From: CAYSGX01 sp964518215
Lineage (GTDB): Bacteria; Bacteroidota; Bacteroidia; Chitinophagales; CAIOSU01
Length of the DNA stretch: 64,000 nucleotides
Reading direction: 5' to 3'
Assembly (NCBI GenBank): GCA_964518215.1
Contig: CAZFFP010000006.1
Coordinates: 1 to 64,000, forward strand
Both the position numbers and the translations under genes were made by a program. Position 1 is the first letter of the stretch. Each line of letters begins with the position of its first letter. This document shows positions 25,267 through 34,423 of this stretch, piece after piece. The notes beneath the pieces were generated by a model. That model saw only the letters and a program-made list of their open reading frames with translations. It ran no database searches and was not told the DNA's origin.

Positions 25267-25446
25267 TGGAAAAAAATTAAAGAATTATAAAATGAACCGT
25301 AAAGTTGCATATAAAAATTTAGTCCAAAGAATTTTTTTGAAATTTAATATTAGGGCCATGTAAAGTTTTAATAATCAGGCTGAAACTTAATGACATCAAG
25401 ACCACTGAATTTATTAATAAAGGGTTTTAAACCGAAATATGGGCTA

Positions 25447-26010
25447 TTAAACCTTCATGATATCTACTTCTTTGGCTTCTAACAGCTTTTCAATTTTGGC
25501 TATATAATCGTTGGTAAGGTTTTGCACTCGGGTTTCACCTTCTTTCACATCATCTTCCGGAAGTCCGTCTTTTTGCAAACTTTTAATGGCTTCGTTGGCA
25601 TCGCGCCTGATGTTTCTGATAACAATTTTGGCAAGTTCTCCTTCGCTTTTTGATTTTTTTACCAAATCTTTTCTTCTTTCTTCGGTAAGCGGTGGCAGAA
25701 TGATACGGATGCTTTCGCCATCGTTCATAGGAGTAAGACCGATATTGGAAGCGAAAATCGCTTTTTCAATGGCTTCGAGCATTTTCTTTTCCCAGGGCTT
25801 AATGCTGATGGTTTTGGCATCGGGTGTAGAAACCGTAGCGACATTAGCAATAGGAGAGGCAACTCCGTAATAGTCCACCGAAATGCCATCGAGCATTTGA
25901 GCGCTGGCTTTTCCTGCGCGAATTTTCACCAATTCATCTTCGAGATGGTGCAGCGCTTTACTCATGGATTCTTTGGCTTCATCAAGATATAACTGAACGT
26001 CATCGCTCAT
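25447..26010 (-). CDS. frr: Ribosome recycling factor
   Basis: With EF-G splits the post-termination ribosome. 187 residues, standard length; conserved blocks LVKIRAGKASAQMLDGISVDYYG, ISIKPWEKKMLEAIEKAI, SNIGLTPMNDGESIRI and LPPLTEERRKDLVKKSK are in order. It lies 14 bases after pyrH, the near-universal pyrH-frr operon. The spacing to the cold-shock gene (180 bases) suggests the operon ends here, although no hairpin with a T-tract was seen in between. Confidence 0.97.
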   Translation of the reverse strand: MSDDVQLYLDEAKESMSKALHHLEDELVKIRAGKASAQMLDGISVDYYGVASPIANVATVSTPDAKTISIKPWEKKMLEAIEKAIFASNIGLTPMNDGESIRIILPPLTEERRKDLVKKSKSEGELAKIVIRNIRRDANEAIKSLQKDGLPEDDVKEGETRVQNLTNDYIAKIEKLLEAKEVDIMKV

Positions 26011-26024
26011 AATAAAGATATTTT

Positions 26025-26732
26025 TCAGTTTGAAACTAAGGTGCCTATGTTTTCGCCCTCCATCACCCGCATCAAATTGCCGGGTTTATTCATATCGAAC
26101 ACCAATATCGGAATGGAATTTTCTTCGCACAAGGTGAAGGCTGTTAAATCCATAATATTAAGTTTATTGGCGAGTGCATCCTTGAATGAAAGGGTATTGT
26201 ATTTAACGGCATTCGGGTCTTTTTCAGGGTCGGCAGTATAAACGCCATCTACGCGGGTACCTTTCAAAATAACATCGGCTGCAATTTCGATAGCGCGCAA
26301 CGATGCTGCTGTGTCGGTAGTGAAATATGGATTGCCGGTGCCCGCTCCGAAAATTACAATACGGTTTTTTTCCAAATGCCTGATGGCTCTGCGCCTGATA
26401 TACGGCTCACAGATTTCTTCCATTTTAATAGCACTCATGAGGCGGGTATATAAGCCTGCTTTTTCCAAAGCGCTCTGCAATGCCATGCCGTTGATGACGG
26501 TTGCCAACATGCCCATATAATCGCCCTGGGCGCGGTCAATGCCGTTGTGTTCTGCCTGTAAGCCTCTGAAAATATTGCCTCCGCCAATCACGATGGCTAT
26601 TTCCACCTTTTTCTCTGCAATTTCTCTAATGTCGTTTGCGTATTGTGAAACTATTTGCGAATCAATGCCGAATTGTTTGTTGCCCATGAGCGATTCGCCA
26701 CTCAATTTTAGAAGAATGCGTTTATATTTCAT
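26025..26732 (-). CDS. pyrH: UMP kinase
   Basis: Phosphorylates UMP to UDP; hexameric, allosterically controlled by GTP and UTP. 235 residues. It begins YKRILLKLSGESL, with GGGNIFRG, GDYMGMLATVIN and FGAGTGNPYFTTDTAASLRA as the nucleotide and UMP sites, and GVYTADPEKDPNA near 160. Upstream by 44 bases is the MazG-like gene and downstream by 14 bases frr, making a run of nucleotide and translation genes on the minus strand. Confidence 0.97.
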   Translation of the reverse strand: MKYKRILLKLSGESLMGNKQFGIDSQIVSQYANDIREIAEKKVEIAIVIGGGNIFRGLQAEHNGIDRAQGDYMGMLATVINGMALQSALEKAGLYTRLMSAIKMEEICEPYIRRRAIRHLEKNRIVIFGAGTGNPYFTTDTAASLRAIEIAADVILKGTRVDGVYTADPEKDPNAVKYNTLSFKDALANKLNIMDLTAFTLCEENSIPILVFDMNKPGNLMRVMEGENIGTLVSN

Positions 26733-26776
26733 CGGGCGTGAAGATAAAAAAATTAAAGTTTTTTCTGCCGGTTCAT

Positions 26777-27160
26777 TTACTCACTAATAAATGATAAGTC
26801 TGCCGGTTTGAAATTTTTCGACTTCAAAACTTTACCGTCTTCGCGATACACGGGCTTACCGTTATCATCGAGTTTCGACATGTTGGAGCGATGCACTTCA
26901 TCGAAAACTTCCTCAAACACCTCTTGCAAACCATGCGCCACCACCGTTCCGAAAAGCGTGTAGGCTATATCGGCTAATTCTTTAGCTACCTGTCTGAGGT
27001 CTTCTTCGGTAGCGGCCTTTTCATATTCTTTCACTTCTTCGTGCAGAATATTGGTTCGCAATTTCACTACTTCCGAAGGAATATCCCAGCGCGGCTGTTC
27101 TTCGGCATACACACCAAACGAGCGATGCCATTGGCGAACCATGTCTAATTGTTTTTTCAT
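26777..27160 (-). CDS. MazG-like / PRA-PH family nucleoside triphosphate pyrophosphohydrolase
   Basis: All-alpha NTP pyrophosphatase fold, 127 residues. The Mg-binding pattern of the superfamily is visible as LHEEVKEYEKA (Glu-Glu-x2-Glu) and KELADIAYTLFGTVVAHG (Glu-x2-Asp). Such enzymes remove non-canonical or excess dNTPs, or act on phosphoribosyl-ATP; no his genes are near, so a house-cleaning role is more likely (inference). It lies 7 bases after the MetH-domain gene and is probably in its operon. Confidence 0.8.
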   Translation of the reverse strand: MKKQLDMVRQWHRSFGVYAEEQPRWDIPSEVVKLRTNILHEEVKEYEKAATEEDLRQVAKELADIAYTLFGTVVAHGLQEVFEEVFDEVHRSNMSKLDDNGKPVYREDGKVLKSKNFKPADLSFISE

Positions 27161-27167
27161 GTTTATA

Positions 27168-28199
27168 TCAACTAGCAGTTATTGAAGTTGTCATTCGGCT
27201 GATTTTCCTCGGCTCATATTTAGCAGCCAATGCTGCCATTACTTTGATATGCTCGGGAGTGGTGCCGCAGCATCCACCTAAAATATTTACCAATCCTTCT
27301 TTCAAAAACTCTTCTACCTGAGCGCCCATAATTTCCGGGGTTTCGTCATATTGTCCCATTTCGTTGGGCAAGCCCGCATTGGGATAAACGCTCACATAAC
27401 AGGTTGCCTGTTGCGAAAGAATCTGCAAATATGGCCGCATGGCAGATGCGCCTAAGGCACAGTTTAATCCAATACTCAACAAAGGCGCGTGCATCACCGA
27501 AATCAAAAACGCTTCGGTGGTTTGTCCGCTCAAAGTTCTTCCGCTGGCATCGGTAATGGTTCCCGAAATCATCACAGGTACTTCCATTTCAGGCTGCTCT
27601 TCAAACAATTCCATGATGGCATACAATGCAGCCTTGGCATTCAACGTGTCGAATACTGTTTCTACCAAAAGAATATCGGCTCCGCCTTCGAGCAAAGCCA
27701 CGGACTGCTCTCGATATGCTTTTACTAATTCATCGAAACTGATGCCGCGAAAACCCGGGTCGTTGACATCGGGGCTGATAGATGCCGTGCGGTTGGTGGG
27801 TCCCATCGCACCGGCTACAAAGCGAGGTTTGTCGGGATTTTTAGCCGTGTATTCATCACAAGCCTGTCGCGCAATTTTTGCGCTTTCGTAATTGATGTCA
27901 TACACCAAATGCTCCAAACCGTAATCGGCTTGCGCAATGGTAGTGCCGCTGAAAGTGTTGGTTTCAACTATATCGCTGCCCGCTTCGAGATATTCTTTGT
28001 GAATAGCAAGAATAATATCGGGGCGCGTAATGGAAAGTAAATCGTTGTTGCCTTTGAGCGATTTGGTATGTTGCTGCAATGATTCATTTCTGAAATCTTT
28101 TTCTTCAAGATTATAGCGTTGAATCATGGTTCCCATAGCACCATCCAGAACAAGAATGCGTTTTTCAAGAAGTTGTTGCAATTGTTGTTTTTTATTCAT
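27168..28199 (-). CDS. Homocysteine S-methyltransferase domain protein (N-terminal part of a split MetH)
   Basis: 343 residues equal to the first barrel of cobalamin-dependent methionine synthase: ILVLDGAMGTMIQRYNLEEK, VETNTFSGT, and the zinc ligands in IGLNCALGA and LGGCCGTTPEH. The chain stops right after this domain (AALAAKYEPRK), without the pterin, cobalamin and activation domains. Bacteroidota commonly encode MetH as two proteins, and the remaining part is not in this window. I start it at the ATG at 28199; a longer frame to 28238 adds an unmatched leader. Next downstream at 7 bases is the MazG-like gene. It could in principle be a stand-alone homocysteine methyltransferase using another donor. 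Confidence 0.85.
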   Translation of the reverse strand: MNKKQQLQQLLEKRILVLDGAMGTMIQRYNLEEKDFRNESLQQHTKSLKGNNDLLSITRPDIILAIHKEYLEAGSDIVETNTFSGTTIAQADYGLEHLVYDINYESAKIARQACDEYTAKNPDKPRFVAGAMGPTNRTASISPDVNDPGFRGISFDELVKAYREQSVALLEGGADILLVETVFDTLNAKAALYAIMELFEEQPEMEVPVMISGTITDASGRTLSGQTTEAFLISVMHAPLLSIGLNCALGASAMRPYLQILSQQATCYVSVYPNAGLPNEMGQYDETPEIMGAQVEEFLKEGLVNILGGCCGTTPEHIKVMAALAAKYEPRKISRMTTSITAS

Positions 28200-28257
28200 C
28201 GGAGCAAATACATTTTGTTTTGAAAAGAATACCAACAAGGAATTGAAAATTCCGTTC

Positions 28258-30123
28258 TCAATCGGCTTTAAATTTTACCATCCACTTTTCTTTGTTCTGC
28301 CAATCGGGTTGTTCGGTTTTGTTGAACACAAAATTACCAATCACCAGATAATCCATTTCGGTGCTCATGAAGCAACGGTAGGCATCGTGAGGCGTGCAAA
28401 CCATCGGTTCGCCCCGAACATTGAAACTCGTATTCACCAGCAAGCCATAGCCGGTTTGTTGTTTAAATGCCTGAAGCAAATTCCAATAGCGCGGATTGGT
28501 TTCTTTATGAACCGTTTGAATGCGGGCAGAAAAATCGAGATGCGTAATAGAAGGAATATCGCTGCGCTGAAAATAGAGCCGGTCCCACAAAGGCAGTTTG
28601 TGATAATTTTGAGGAAGCGACTTCCGTCTTTCGTTTTTTACCGGAGCTACCAAAAGCATGTAAGGCGAATCGGTTTCCAATTCAAAATAATCGCTCACTT
28701 CTTCGCTCAGCACCGATGGCGCAAAAGGGCGAAACCCTTCGCGGTATTTGATTTTGAGGTTGAGTTTTTTCTGCATGTCGGCATTGCGCGCATCGCCTAA
28801 AATGCTGCGGTTGCCCAATGCTCTTGGACCAAATTCCATTCTGCCCTGAAACCAGCCTAACACATTTCCTTCGGCAATTTTTGAAGCCATTTCTTTGCAG
28901 AGATATTCTTCGTTGGCGTATTGAATATAAACCGCTTTCACTTTGCGGCACATCAAATCAATTTCTTTATCTGAATATGAAGGACCGAGATAAGAGCCTG
29001 ACATGGAATCATGCTTGTGGCTCACCTTTCTTTCTTCATCAAAATACATGTGGCTTGCCGCTAATGCCGCACCGAGAGCGCCACCGGCATCGCCTGCAGC
29101 GGGTTGTATGTAAATGTTTTTGAAAATTCCTGCTTTCAAAAGTTTTCCGTTGGCAACACAGTTCAGCGCCACACCACCTGCCATGCAGAGGTTTTCTGCT
29201 CCTGTGAGCCTTTGCGCTTCGGTTGCCATCTTCAACACTATTTCTTCGGTTACCTGCTGAATGGCAAGCGCCATATTGCAATGGTGTTGCTGCAATTCTT
29301 CTTCGGCATCTCTCCTTTTGAATCCGAAAAGTTTTTCCCACTTATGGTCGTGCGCCATGCGCAACCCGGTGGCGTAATTGAAATAAGTTTGATTGAGCCA
29401 TATCGAACCATCGGGCTTAATGTCCACCAATTCTTTTTTAATCAACTCGACAAACTTTTCTGTTTCTTCCGAGCCGGGAATGCCATAAGGCGCTAAGCCC
29501 ATCAGCTTGTATTCGCCCGAATTGACGGTGAAGCCCAGATAGTAAGTAAACGCGCTGTAGAGCAAACCCACCGAATGTGGGAAATTCAGTTCTTTCAGAA
29601 TGCTGATGTTGCCTCTCTTGCCCAACCCGATAGAGGCGGTGCACCATTCGCCCACGCCATCAATGGTGAGTATGGCAGAGGTTTCATAAGGCGAAGGAAA
29701 AAACGCGCTTGCGGCATGTGATAAATGATGTTCGGGAAACAGCAAGCGCACTTGTTTTTTGTTATAAGCGCCTACTTCTTTCAACCCATCGTAAATGAGT
29801 TTTTTCAAAAACATTTTTTCGTTGAGCCAAACGGGAATGGCTTTCAGAAAAGAAACCAATCCTTTGGGTGCAAAGGCATAATAGGTTTCCAACAATCGCT
29901 CGAATTTGAGCAGGGGCTTATCGTAAAAAACTACGGCATCTAACTCGTCAATTTCAAGACCGGCTTCTTCCAAACAATATTTGATGGCATTTACCGGAAA
30001 ATCGGGCGTATGTTTTTCACGGGTGAACCGCTCTTCCTGCGCAGCGGCAACTATTTTTCCGCCAATAGTTATGGCAGCGGCAGAGTCGTGATAGAAAGCA
30101 GAAATGCCGAGTATTTTTTTCAT
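28258..30123 (-). CDS. Carbamoyltransferase, NodU/CmcH (TobZ-like) family
   Basis: Transfers a carbamoyl group from carbamoyl phosphate, through carbamoyl-adenylate, to a hydroxyl of a sugar or secondary metabolite. 621 residues: an N-terminal Kae1-like ATPase domain (ILGISAFYHDSAAAI, PEHHLSHAASAF with the metal His residues, TIDGVGEW, CMAGGVALNCVANGK) and a C-terminal YrdC-like domain (GRMEFGPRALGNRSILGDAR, NVRGEPMVCTP). Upstream are genes for a CPBP protease, a glycosyltransferase and an MBOAT acyltransferase, so a surface glycan is a reasonable substrate (inference). A TAGCTTTG promoter box ends 5 bases before the ATG. Confidence 0.93.
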   Translation of the reverse strand: MKKILGISAFYHDSAAAITIGGKIVAAAQEERFTREKHTPDFPVNAIKYCLEEAGLEIDELDAVVFYDKPLLKFERLLETYYAFAPKGLVSFLKAIPVWLNEKMFLKKLIYDGLKEVGAYNKKQVRLLFPEHHLSHAASAFFPSPYETSAILTIDGVGEWCTASIGLGKRGNISILKELNFPHSVGLLYSAFTYYLGFTVNSGEYKLMGLAPYGIPGSEETEKFVELIKKELVDIKPDGSIWLNQTYFNYATGLRMAHDHKWEKLFGFKRRDAEEELQQHHCNMALAIQQVTEEIVLKMATEAQRLTGAENLCMAGGVALNCVANGKLLKAGIFKNIYIQPAAGDAGGALGAALAASHMYFDEERKVSHKHDSMSGSYLGPSYSDKEIDLMCRKVKAVYIQYANEEYLCKEMASKIAEGNVLGWFQGRMEFGPRALGNRSILGDARNADMQKKLNLKIKYREGFRPFAPSVLSEEVSDYFELETDSPYMLLVAPVKNERRKSLPQNYHKLPLWDRLYFQRSDIPSITHLDFSARIQTVHKETNPRYWNLLQAFKQQTGYGLLVNTSFNVRGEPMVCTPHDAYRCFMSTEMDYLVIGNFVFNKTEQPDWQNKEKWMVKFKAD

Positions 30124-30128
30124 CGGGG

Positions 30129-30136
30129 CAAAGCTA
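30129..30136 (-). promoter_or_regulatory. -7 promoter box abutting the carbamoyltransferase start
   Basis: TAGCTTTG on the minus strand, 5 bases before the ATG at 30123, the same box and nearly the same spacing as at nth. A leaderless transcript is predicted. No -33 TTG at 17-23 bases. Confidence 0.4.
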
Positions 30137-30310
30137 CTTTTTTATCTGTTGCTCTTTGCCTGTGTAAGCATTTTATTTTGTTTGATAGCCTACTAATTTT
30201 GAGTCAATCTTAGAAGAATTATTCAGTTATATTCTGTGATTGGCAACAAGGTAAAGAACTTATTTTTTTGTTTCCACTCAGACAAATGCATAATGAAATC
30301 ACAAACGATT

Positions 30311-31219
30311 TTAAACTTTACTTCCCGTGTTTTTGTAAAACACCGAGAGCAAATAAAAACAAATGGCGGTAGCCCCCAATGCCAACATAGGCGGTATGGA
30401 AGTTTCGGCTTCAATATCGACCCGAGTAACATTTTTCTGATACAGATACAGCACCACTACCTGCGCACCGTTATGAAACAAATGTGCCGCTACCGGATAC
30501 CAGATATTGCCCGACCAAACAAACAAATAGCCAAACAAAATTCCCAGAAACAATCGGGGTAAAAATCCATAAAACTGAAAATGAATAAAACTGAAAACTA
30601 TGGCAGTCATGAACACTGCCAAATGCACATTGCGATACAATGATGTGAGTACCTGAAGCATAGCGCCTCTGAAGAAAAATTCTTCAGCTAAAGCAGGAAT
30701 AATTGCTACCATGATGAAGTTGAGCACAAACGATTGCCACGAATGCATTTGCAGCAGTGATTTTAAAACCGCCTCCTGTTTTTTTTCGCTTTCAAATAAA
30801 AACTGCTCCAACTGCGAAAGGAAAGATGGCAATTGCATTTTTTGATTCAGTTCGAGCATCGAAAAAATAAATGGAGCTGCGCTGAGCACTATGAACAAAC
30901 AAAGCAATATCAAAAAAACTGCGGGCATTCCCGTGGCTCCCAGATAGCCGGCAGGTTTGTCTCCGATAAAATATGCAAACATTATTGCCGGCACTAAAAA
31001 AGCTCCGAGCGACATAAAGATTTGCATCATTTTTAAAAACTTGGCGGGTAAACTACCCGAAAGCAGTTTTTCCGAAACGGCTTCTACACTCTCAAGTCCG
31101 TAAAAAGAAATTAATCCGGCAGCGAGCAACATGTTAACGGCTGTATAGCACAAAAACCACAATACAATCAAAAAGAAAAACTGAAAAAACGGGCTGCGTC
31201 CTGCTAAAAATCCTTTCAA
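30311..31219 (-). CDS. CPBP family intramembrane glutamic endopeptidase
   Basis: 302-residue polytopic membrane protein of the Rce1/CAAX (CPBP) protease family. The catalytic core is EEFFFRG (Glu179-Glu180), His213 in FIHFQ, and HLFHN (His246, Asn250), all in predicted membrane helices. About seven to eight hydrophobic segments. Bacterial members are tied to bacteriocin self-immunity or membrane protein processing; which applies here cannot be told. It lies 50 bases downstream of the glycosyltransferase and 187 bases upstream of the carbamoyltransferase. That last gap is AT-rich and holds the next gene's promoter box. Confidence 0.88.
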   Translation of the reverse strand: MKGFLAGRSPFFQFFFLIVLWFLCYTAVNMLLAAGLISFYGLESVEAVSEKLLSGSLPAKFLKMMQIFMSLGAFLVPAIMFAYFIGDKPAGYLGATGMPAVFLILLCLFIVLSAAPFIFSMLELNQKMQLPSFLSQLEQFLFESEKKQEAVLKSLLQMHSWQSFVLNFIMVAIIPALAEEFFFRGAMLQVLTSLYRNVHLAVFMTAIVFSFIHFQFYGFLPRLFLGILFGYLFVWSGNIWYPVAAHLFHNGAQVVVLYLYQKNVTRVDIEAETSIPPMLALGATAICFYLLSVFYKNTGSKV

Positions 31220-31269
31220 AACTTTGCTTTTAAGTTTACAAAAATATATGGGTGTGGTTCAATATTTTT

Positions 31270-32406
31270 TCATTGCACTTTCTTCGCCATTTCACGATAG
31301 GTATTCAAAACAAAATCTTTTAATTGAACACTGATGTTTTCTGTAGCGCTTTTCTTTTTCAGTATGGCTTCAGAAGTAATTTCCGAAATAATTTTTGAAG
31401 CAGATGTTCTTAGATTTTCATCTTCTTCAATAAACCAACCTGCCTCTTGAAGCAACGCATGATTGTCGCTATCCATACTTCCGCAAAAAAAAACAGCAGC
31501 GCCCAACATTACCGCACTCACTGCTTTCGAGGGCACTGCAATATGTGTCCATTCTTTTCGGAGCGTAACCAAATGCACATCAATAAAATGCAACTGACTT
31601 CGGGGCACATTGTCGGTAATGATGATTCCGGATTTTCCTTCGGCATAAGATTTTACTTCGGCAGCCTTGTTGCCATACAATGCCAAAACCAAACGATGTT
31701 TGTCGGCATCAATACAGTCTATTACGGCTTTTATAAATTCAGGATTGTGCGGGTCGGCAACATTGCCGCAATAGCCAAAAAATATTTTACCGGGTTCCCA
31801 CCATGCGGGCTTTTCTTCAGATTTGTTTTGATAAAAAAATACCCCACAAGGAAGCGTTAAAAACGGAATTATTTTTTTGTATTGCACCTGCAAATGTTTT
31901 GCTTGTTGTGGTCCTAAAGCAATCAGAAATTGGGGCGCACGGCTATAAGTTTTCCGAATTACCCAACGGTAAAAAAGATTGTTTTTTTTTATGAAACCGG
32001 TAGCCTGAAATCCTTCGGGAAACAAATCGAAAGTCCATAAGCCCCAGCGAATATTTTTCCCGAAAAGCAGCGCGCACCAAAAAGGAAGCATGGGCGGGCT
32101 GGTGGAAGCGATAATCAGTGTGTCTTTATATTGTTTTGCTTTTCGTGCTAAAAGAAATCCGTCTAATAAAAAAGTGATGAAGCGCAATAGTGCATTACTG
32201 CCCTGATAAATGGTTTTTATTTTAATCACCTTTCCCGAAGGTTGCCTCCGCTGTCCGCCCCCTTCAAATTCGCGGTCAATACTTATAATGTTGCTTTCGA
32301 TACCAAAATTCTCTTCGAGATATTGCACCATATCGCAAATAGATTCGCCATTGATATTGGGGCTTGGAGGGTAATGGCGGGTGAGAAAAGTAATTTTGGC
32401 AGACAA
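31270..32406 (-). CDS. Glycosyltransferase, GT4/GT-B type (WbuB-like)
   Basis: Predicted cytosolic sugar transferase for a surface polysaccharide. The N-terminal Rossmann half starts KITFLTRHYPPSPNINGESI, the usual donor-side opening of WbuB/GT4 enzymes, with LIIASTSPPMLPFWCALL. The C-terminal half has GYCGNVADPHN, GIIITDNVPRSQLHFIDVHLV and PSKAVSAVMLGAAVFF, a sequence like the nucleotide-sugar site. I choose the TTG at 32406 because a TATTTTTG promoter box at 32439-32446 lies inside the longer frame that begins with GTG at 32451. The donor and acceptor are unknown. Neighbours (MBOAT, carbamoyltransferase) suggest that the glycan is decorated. Confidence 0.82.
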   Translation of the reverse strand: MSAKITFLTRHYPPSPNINGESICDMVQYLEENFGIESNIISIDREFEGGGQRRQPSGKVIKIKTIYQGSNALLRFITFLLDGFLLARKAKQYKDTLIIASTSPPMLPFWCALLFGKNIRWGLWTFDLFPEGFQATGFIKKNNLFYRWVIRKTYSRAPQFLIALGPQQAKHLQVQYKKIIPFLTLPCGVFFYQNKSEEKPAWWEPGKIFFGYCGNVADPHNPEFIKAVIDCIDADKHRLVLALYGNKAAEVKSYAEGKSGIIITDNVPRSQLHFIDVHLVTLRKEWTHIAVPSKAVSAVMLGAAVFFCGSMDSDNHALLQEAGWFIEEDENLRTSASKIISEITSEAILKKKSATENISVQLKDFVLNTYREMAKKVQ

Positions 32407-32768
32407 AATAAAATATGGTTTCGTTTTTGAAAATTGCTCAAAAATAAGCACATCATCGGCTATTGCTTGCGCAACAACATTTTTTGTTGTTTCGCAGCAT
32501 TTTTTTAGTTTACAGATGGTGGTGTAACCAAGAAAGTGGTTTTGTTTTTTTTCTTCTTCTAAAATCCTACTGTTGCAGAAGCCATTAAGAGCATCTTGTA
32601 TAGTGCTTCAATTTGATTTTTTTTGCCTCGATGGTGTGTTTTTTCAATGTTGTAAATTGATGGGAAAATAGTCAATATCGGATATCATTTACTCGAAAAG
32701 TTGCATTTACAACTTGAATTTTAACACGGAAAATAATTGCTTGTAAAAACAGATGTTTTTTCGATTTC
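32407..32768. other. Intergenic region between MBOAT and glycosyltransferase genes
   Basis: AT-rich, no open frame of note. It contains a minus-strand -7 box (TATTTTTG, 32439-32446) and a hairpin built on AACAACA / TGTTGTT (about 32472-32492), which lacks a T-tract and is not clearly a terminator. Nothing else was recognised. Confidence 0.4.
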
Positions 32769-34187
32769 TCAGAACGTAAAATAAATAAACTCCTGTTTAC
32801 TGTAATTGCCATAAAGAAACAATACCCAAAGCATGGCGGAATAAACGCTCCACCTGATGGCTATTGGTTTGCGCTCTAGTTGCAGCATTATGGCTTCGTT
32901 TCTTTCAATGAAATGAATGACTTGCATCGCAACAAGCAGCGCGATTAAAATAATCAGCCCCGAACCATCTTTCAGAATATTGATGAGGTCGAATGAAAAT
33001 TGTTTGGGAAAAATATTTTGAATAATAAGAAAGGCATCATTAATGTTGTTGGCGCGAAAAAATATCCAAGCGAACAGCACTAATAAATAAGTGATGATAA
33101 CACTAATAACCGTTTGCAAATTATCTGTTGTTGTAAGTGGCTTTTCCCTAAGTGACCGAATTTTTTCGGAAGCTACCATATATAAACCATGCAGTCCGCC
33201 CCATACCACAAATGTCCAATTGGCTCCATGCCATAATCCGCTGAGCAAGAAAGTAATCATGATGTTTCGATAATGGTGGTGCCGGTTGCCGCCAAAGGGA
33301 ATATATATGTAATCGCGAAACCACGTGGACAGCGAAATGTGCCACCTGCGCCAAAAATCAGCAATCGAAACCGCGAAATAAGGATGTCTGAAATTTTGCA
33401 TCAACTCCACTCCCATCACACGTGCACTGCCAATGGCAATATCTGAATAGCCCGAAAAATCATAGTAAATCTGAAAGCTGAAAAACACTAATGCCAATAT
33501 CACCGGCAACCCTTCATATTGTAAAGGATTGTTGAACACTTCATTAACATAAGACGAGAGATTATCTGCTACTGCTACTTTTTTAAACATGCCCCAGAAA
33601 ATGAGTTTCAATCCGCGAGAAACATTTTGAGCGTTCAACGTTTGTGGTGCGCTCAACTGTGGCAACAGTCGGCTCGCCCGTTCAATAGGTCCTGCCACCA
33701 GCTGCGGAAAGTAAGTAACATACAAAGCAAAATATCCGAAATGCCGCTCGGCTTTTTTCTGCCCCCGATATACATCAATGGTATATGAGAGTGTTTGAAA
33801 AGTATAAAATGAAATGCCTACCGGAAGCAACACATCTAAAAGCGATGGCTCAAAGGCAAAACCCATCCAACCGGAAATCGAAGACAACGAATCATTAAAG
33901 AAATTGAAATACTTGAAGAAAAAAAGGATGCCCAGATTAGTGAGTAAACTCAATGCAAGTAATAGTTTTTTCTGCCGCTTACTCTTTGAGCGCTCTATGC
34001 CAATTGCCGCCACATAATCAATACAAGTCGAAATAATGATGAGCAACACATACGACACCTTCCACCACATATAAAACACATAACTCGCCAACAGCAGCAA
34101 AACCCAGCGATGCTTGTGGGGCAGTGCATAATACAGCATGATTACTATTGGAAAGAAAAGTAAAAATTCGAGCGAGTTGAAGAGCAT
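32769..34187 (-). CDS. MBOAT family O-acyltransferase (AlgI-like)
   Basis: 472-residue multi-pass membrane acyltransferase, the class that moves acetyl groups onto polysaccharides (AlgI, PatA, DltB). Family blocks: LPVGISFYTFQTLSYTIDVY (122-140), DFWRRWHISLSTWFRDYIYI (277-296) and the active-site His320 in LLSGLWHGANWTFVVWG. No SGNH partner (AlgJ/AlgX type) is adjacent, so the final acceptor step must be encoded elsewhere or done by this protein. A 3' fragment of a second copy sits at 3205-3387. A TATCTTTG promoter box lies 44 bases upstream of the ATG. Confidence 0.93.
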   Translation of the reverse strand: MLFNSLEFLLFFPIVIMLYYALPHKHRWVLLLLASYVFYMWWKVSYVLLIIISTCIDYVAAIGIERSKSKRQKKLLLALSLLTNLGILFFFKYFNFFNDSLSSISGWMGFAFEPSLLDVLLPVGISFYTFQTLSYTIDVYRGQKKAERHFGYFALYVTYFPQLVAGPIERASRLLPQLSAPQTLNAQNVSRGLKLIFWGMFKKVAVADNLSSYVNEVFNNPLQYEGLPVILALVFFSFQIYYDFSGYSDIAIGSARVMGVELMQNFRHPYFAVSIADFWRRWHISLSTWFRDYIYIPFGGNRHHHYRNIMITFLLSGLWHGANWTFVVWGGLHGLYMVASEKIRSLREKPLTTTDNLQTVISVIITYLLVLFAWIFFRANNINDAFLIIQNIFPKQFSFDLINILKDGSGLIILIALLVAMQVIHFIERNEAIMLQLERKPIAIRWSVYSAMLWVLFLYGNYSKQEFIYFTF

Positions 34188-34231
34188 GAAGTGGCGGGGA
34201 TAAATCGCTGAGTAATAATTCTAGCTGACAA

Positions 34232-34239
34232 CAAAGATA
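34232..34239 (-). promoter_or_regulatory. -7 promoter box of the MBOAT gene (TATCTTTG)
   Basis: Exact TAnnTTTG match on the minus strand, 44 bases before the ATG at 34187. It overlaps the 14-base string shared with the MBOAT remnant near 3380. Confidence 0.4.
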
Positions 34240-34423
34240 ATACGGCAATTAAGTAGAAAAATAAAAATAGAAGCATTATTCCACTTCAATAGTTCTTATG
34301 ATTTTGCCTTTGGCACAGTCATTGCAAATTATTTCACAACAGTTTTTCATTCTCTAATACTGTTCAGGGAATTTAATTCAATCGCGATTGAAAAATTATT
34401 TTTTAACTCCAAAATCAAACGTC

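Noticed and set aside
25267..25446. Cold-shock thermosensor or riboswitch in the csp leader
   Set aside because: AT-rich with no stable or conserved structure that I could identify.
32469..32496. AACAACA/TGTTGTT hairpin as terminator of the MBOAT gene
   Set aside because: It lies about 275 bases after the stop and has no T-tract on the minus strand.
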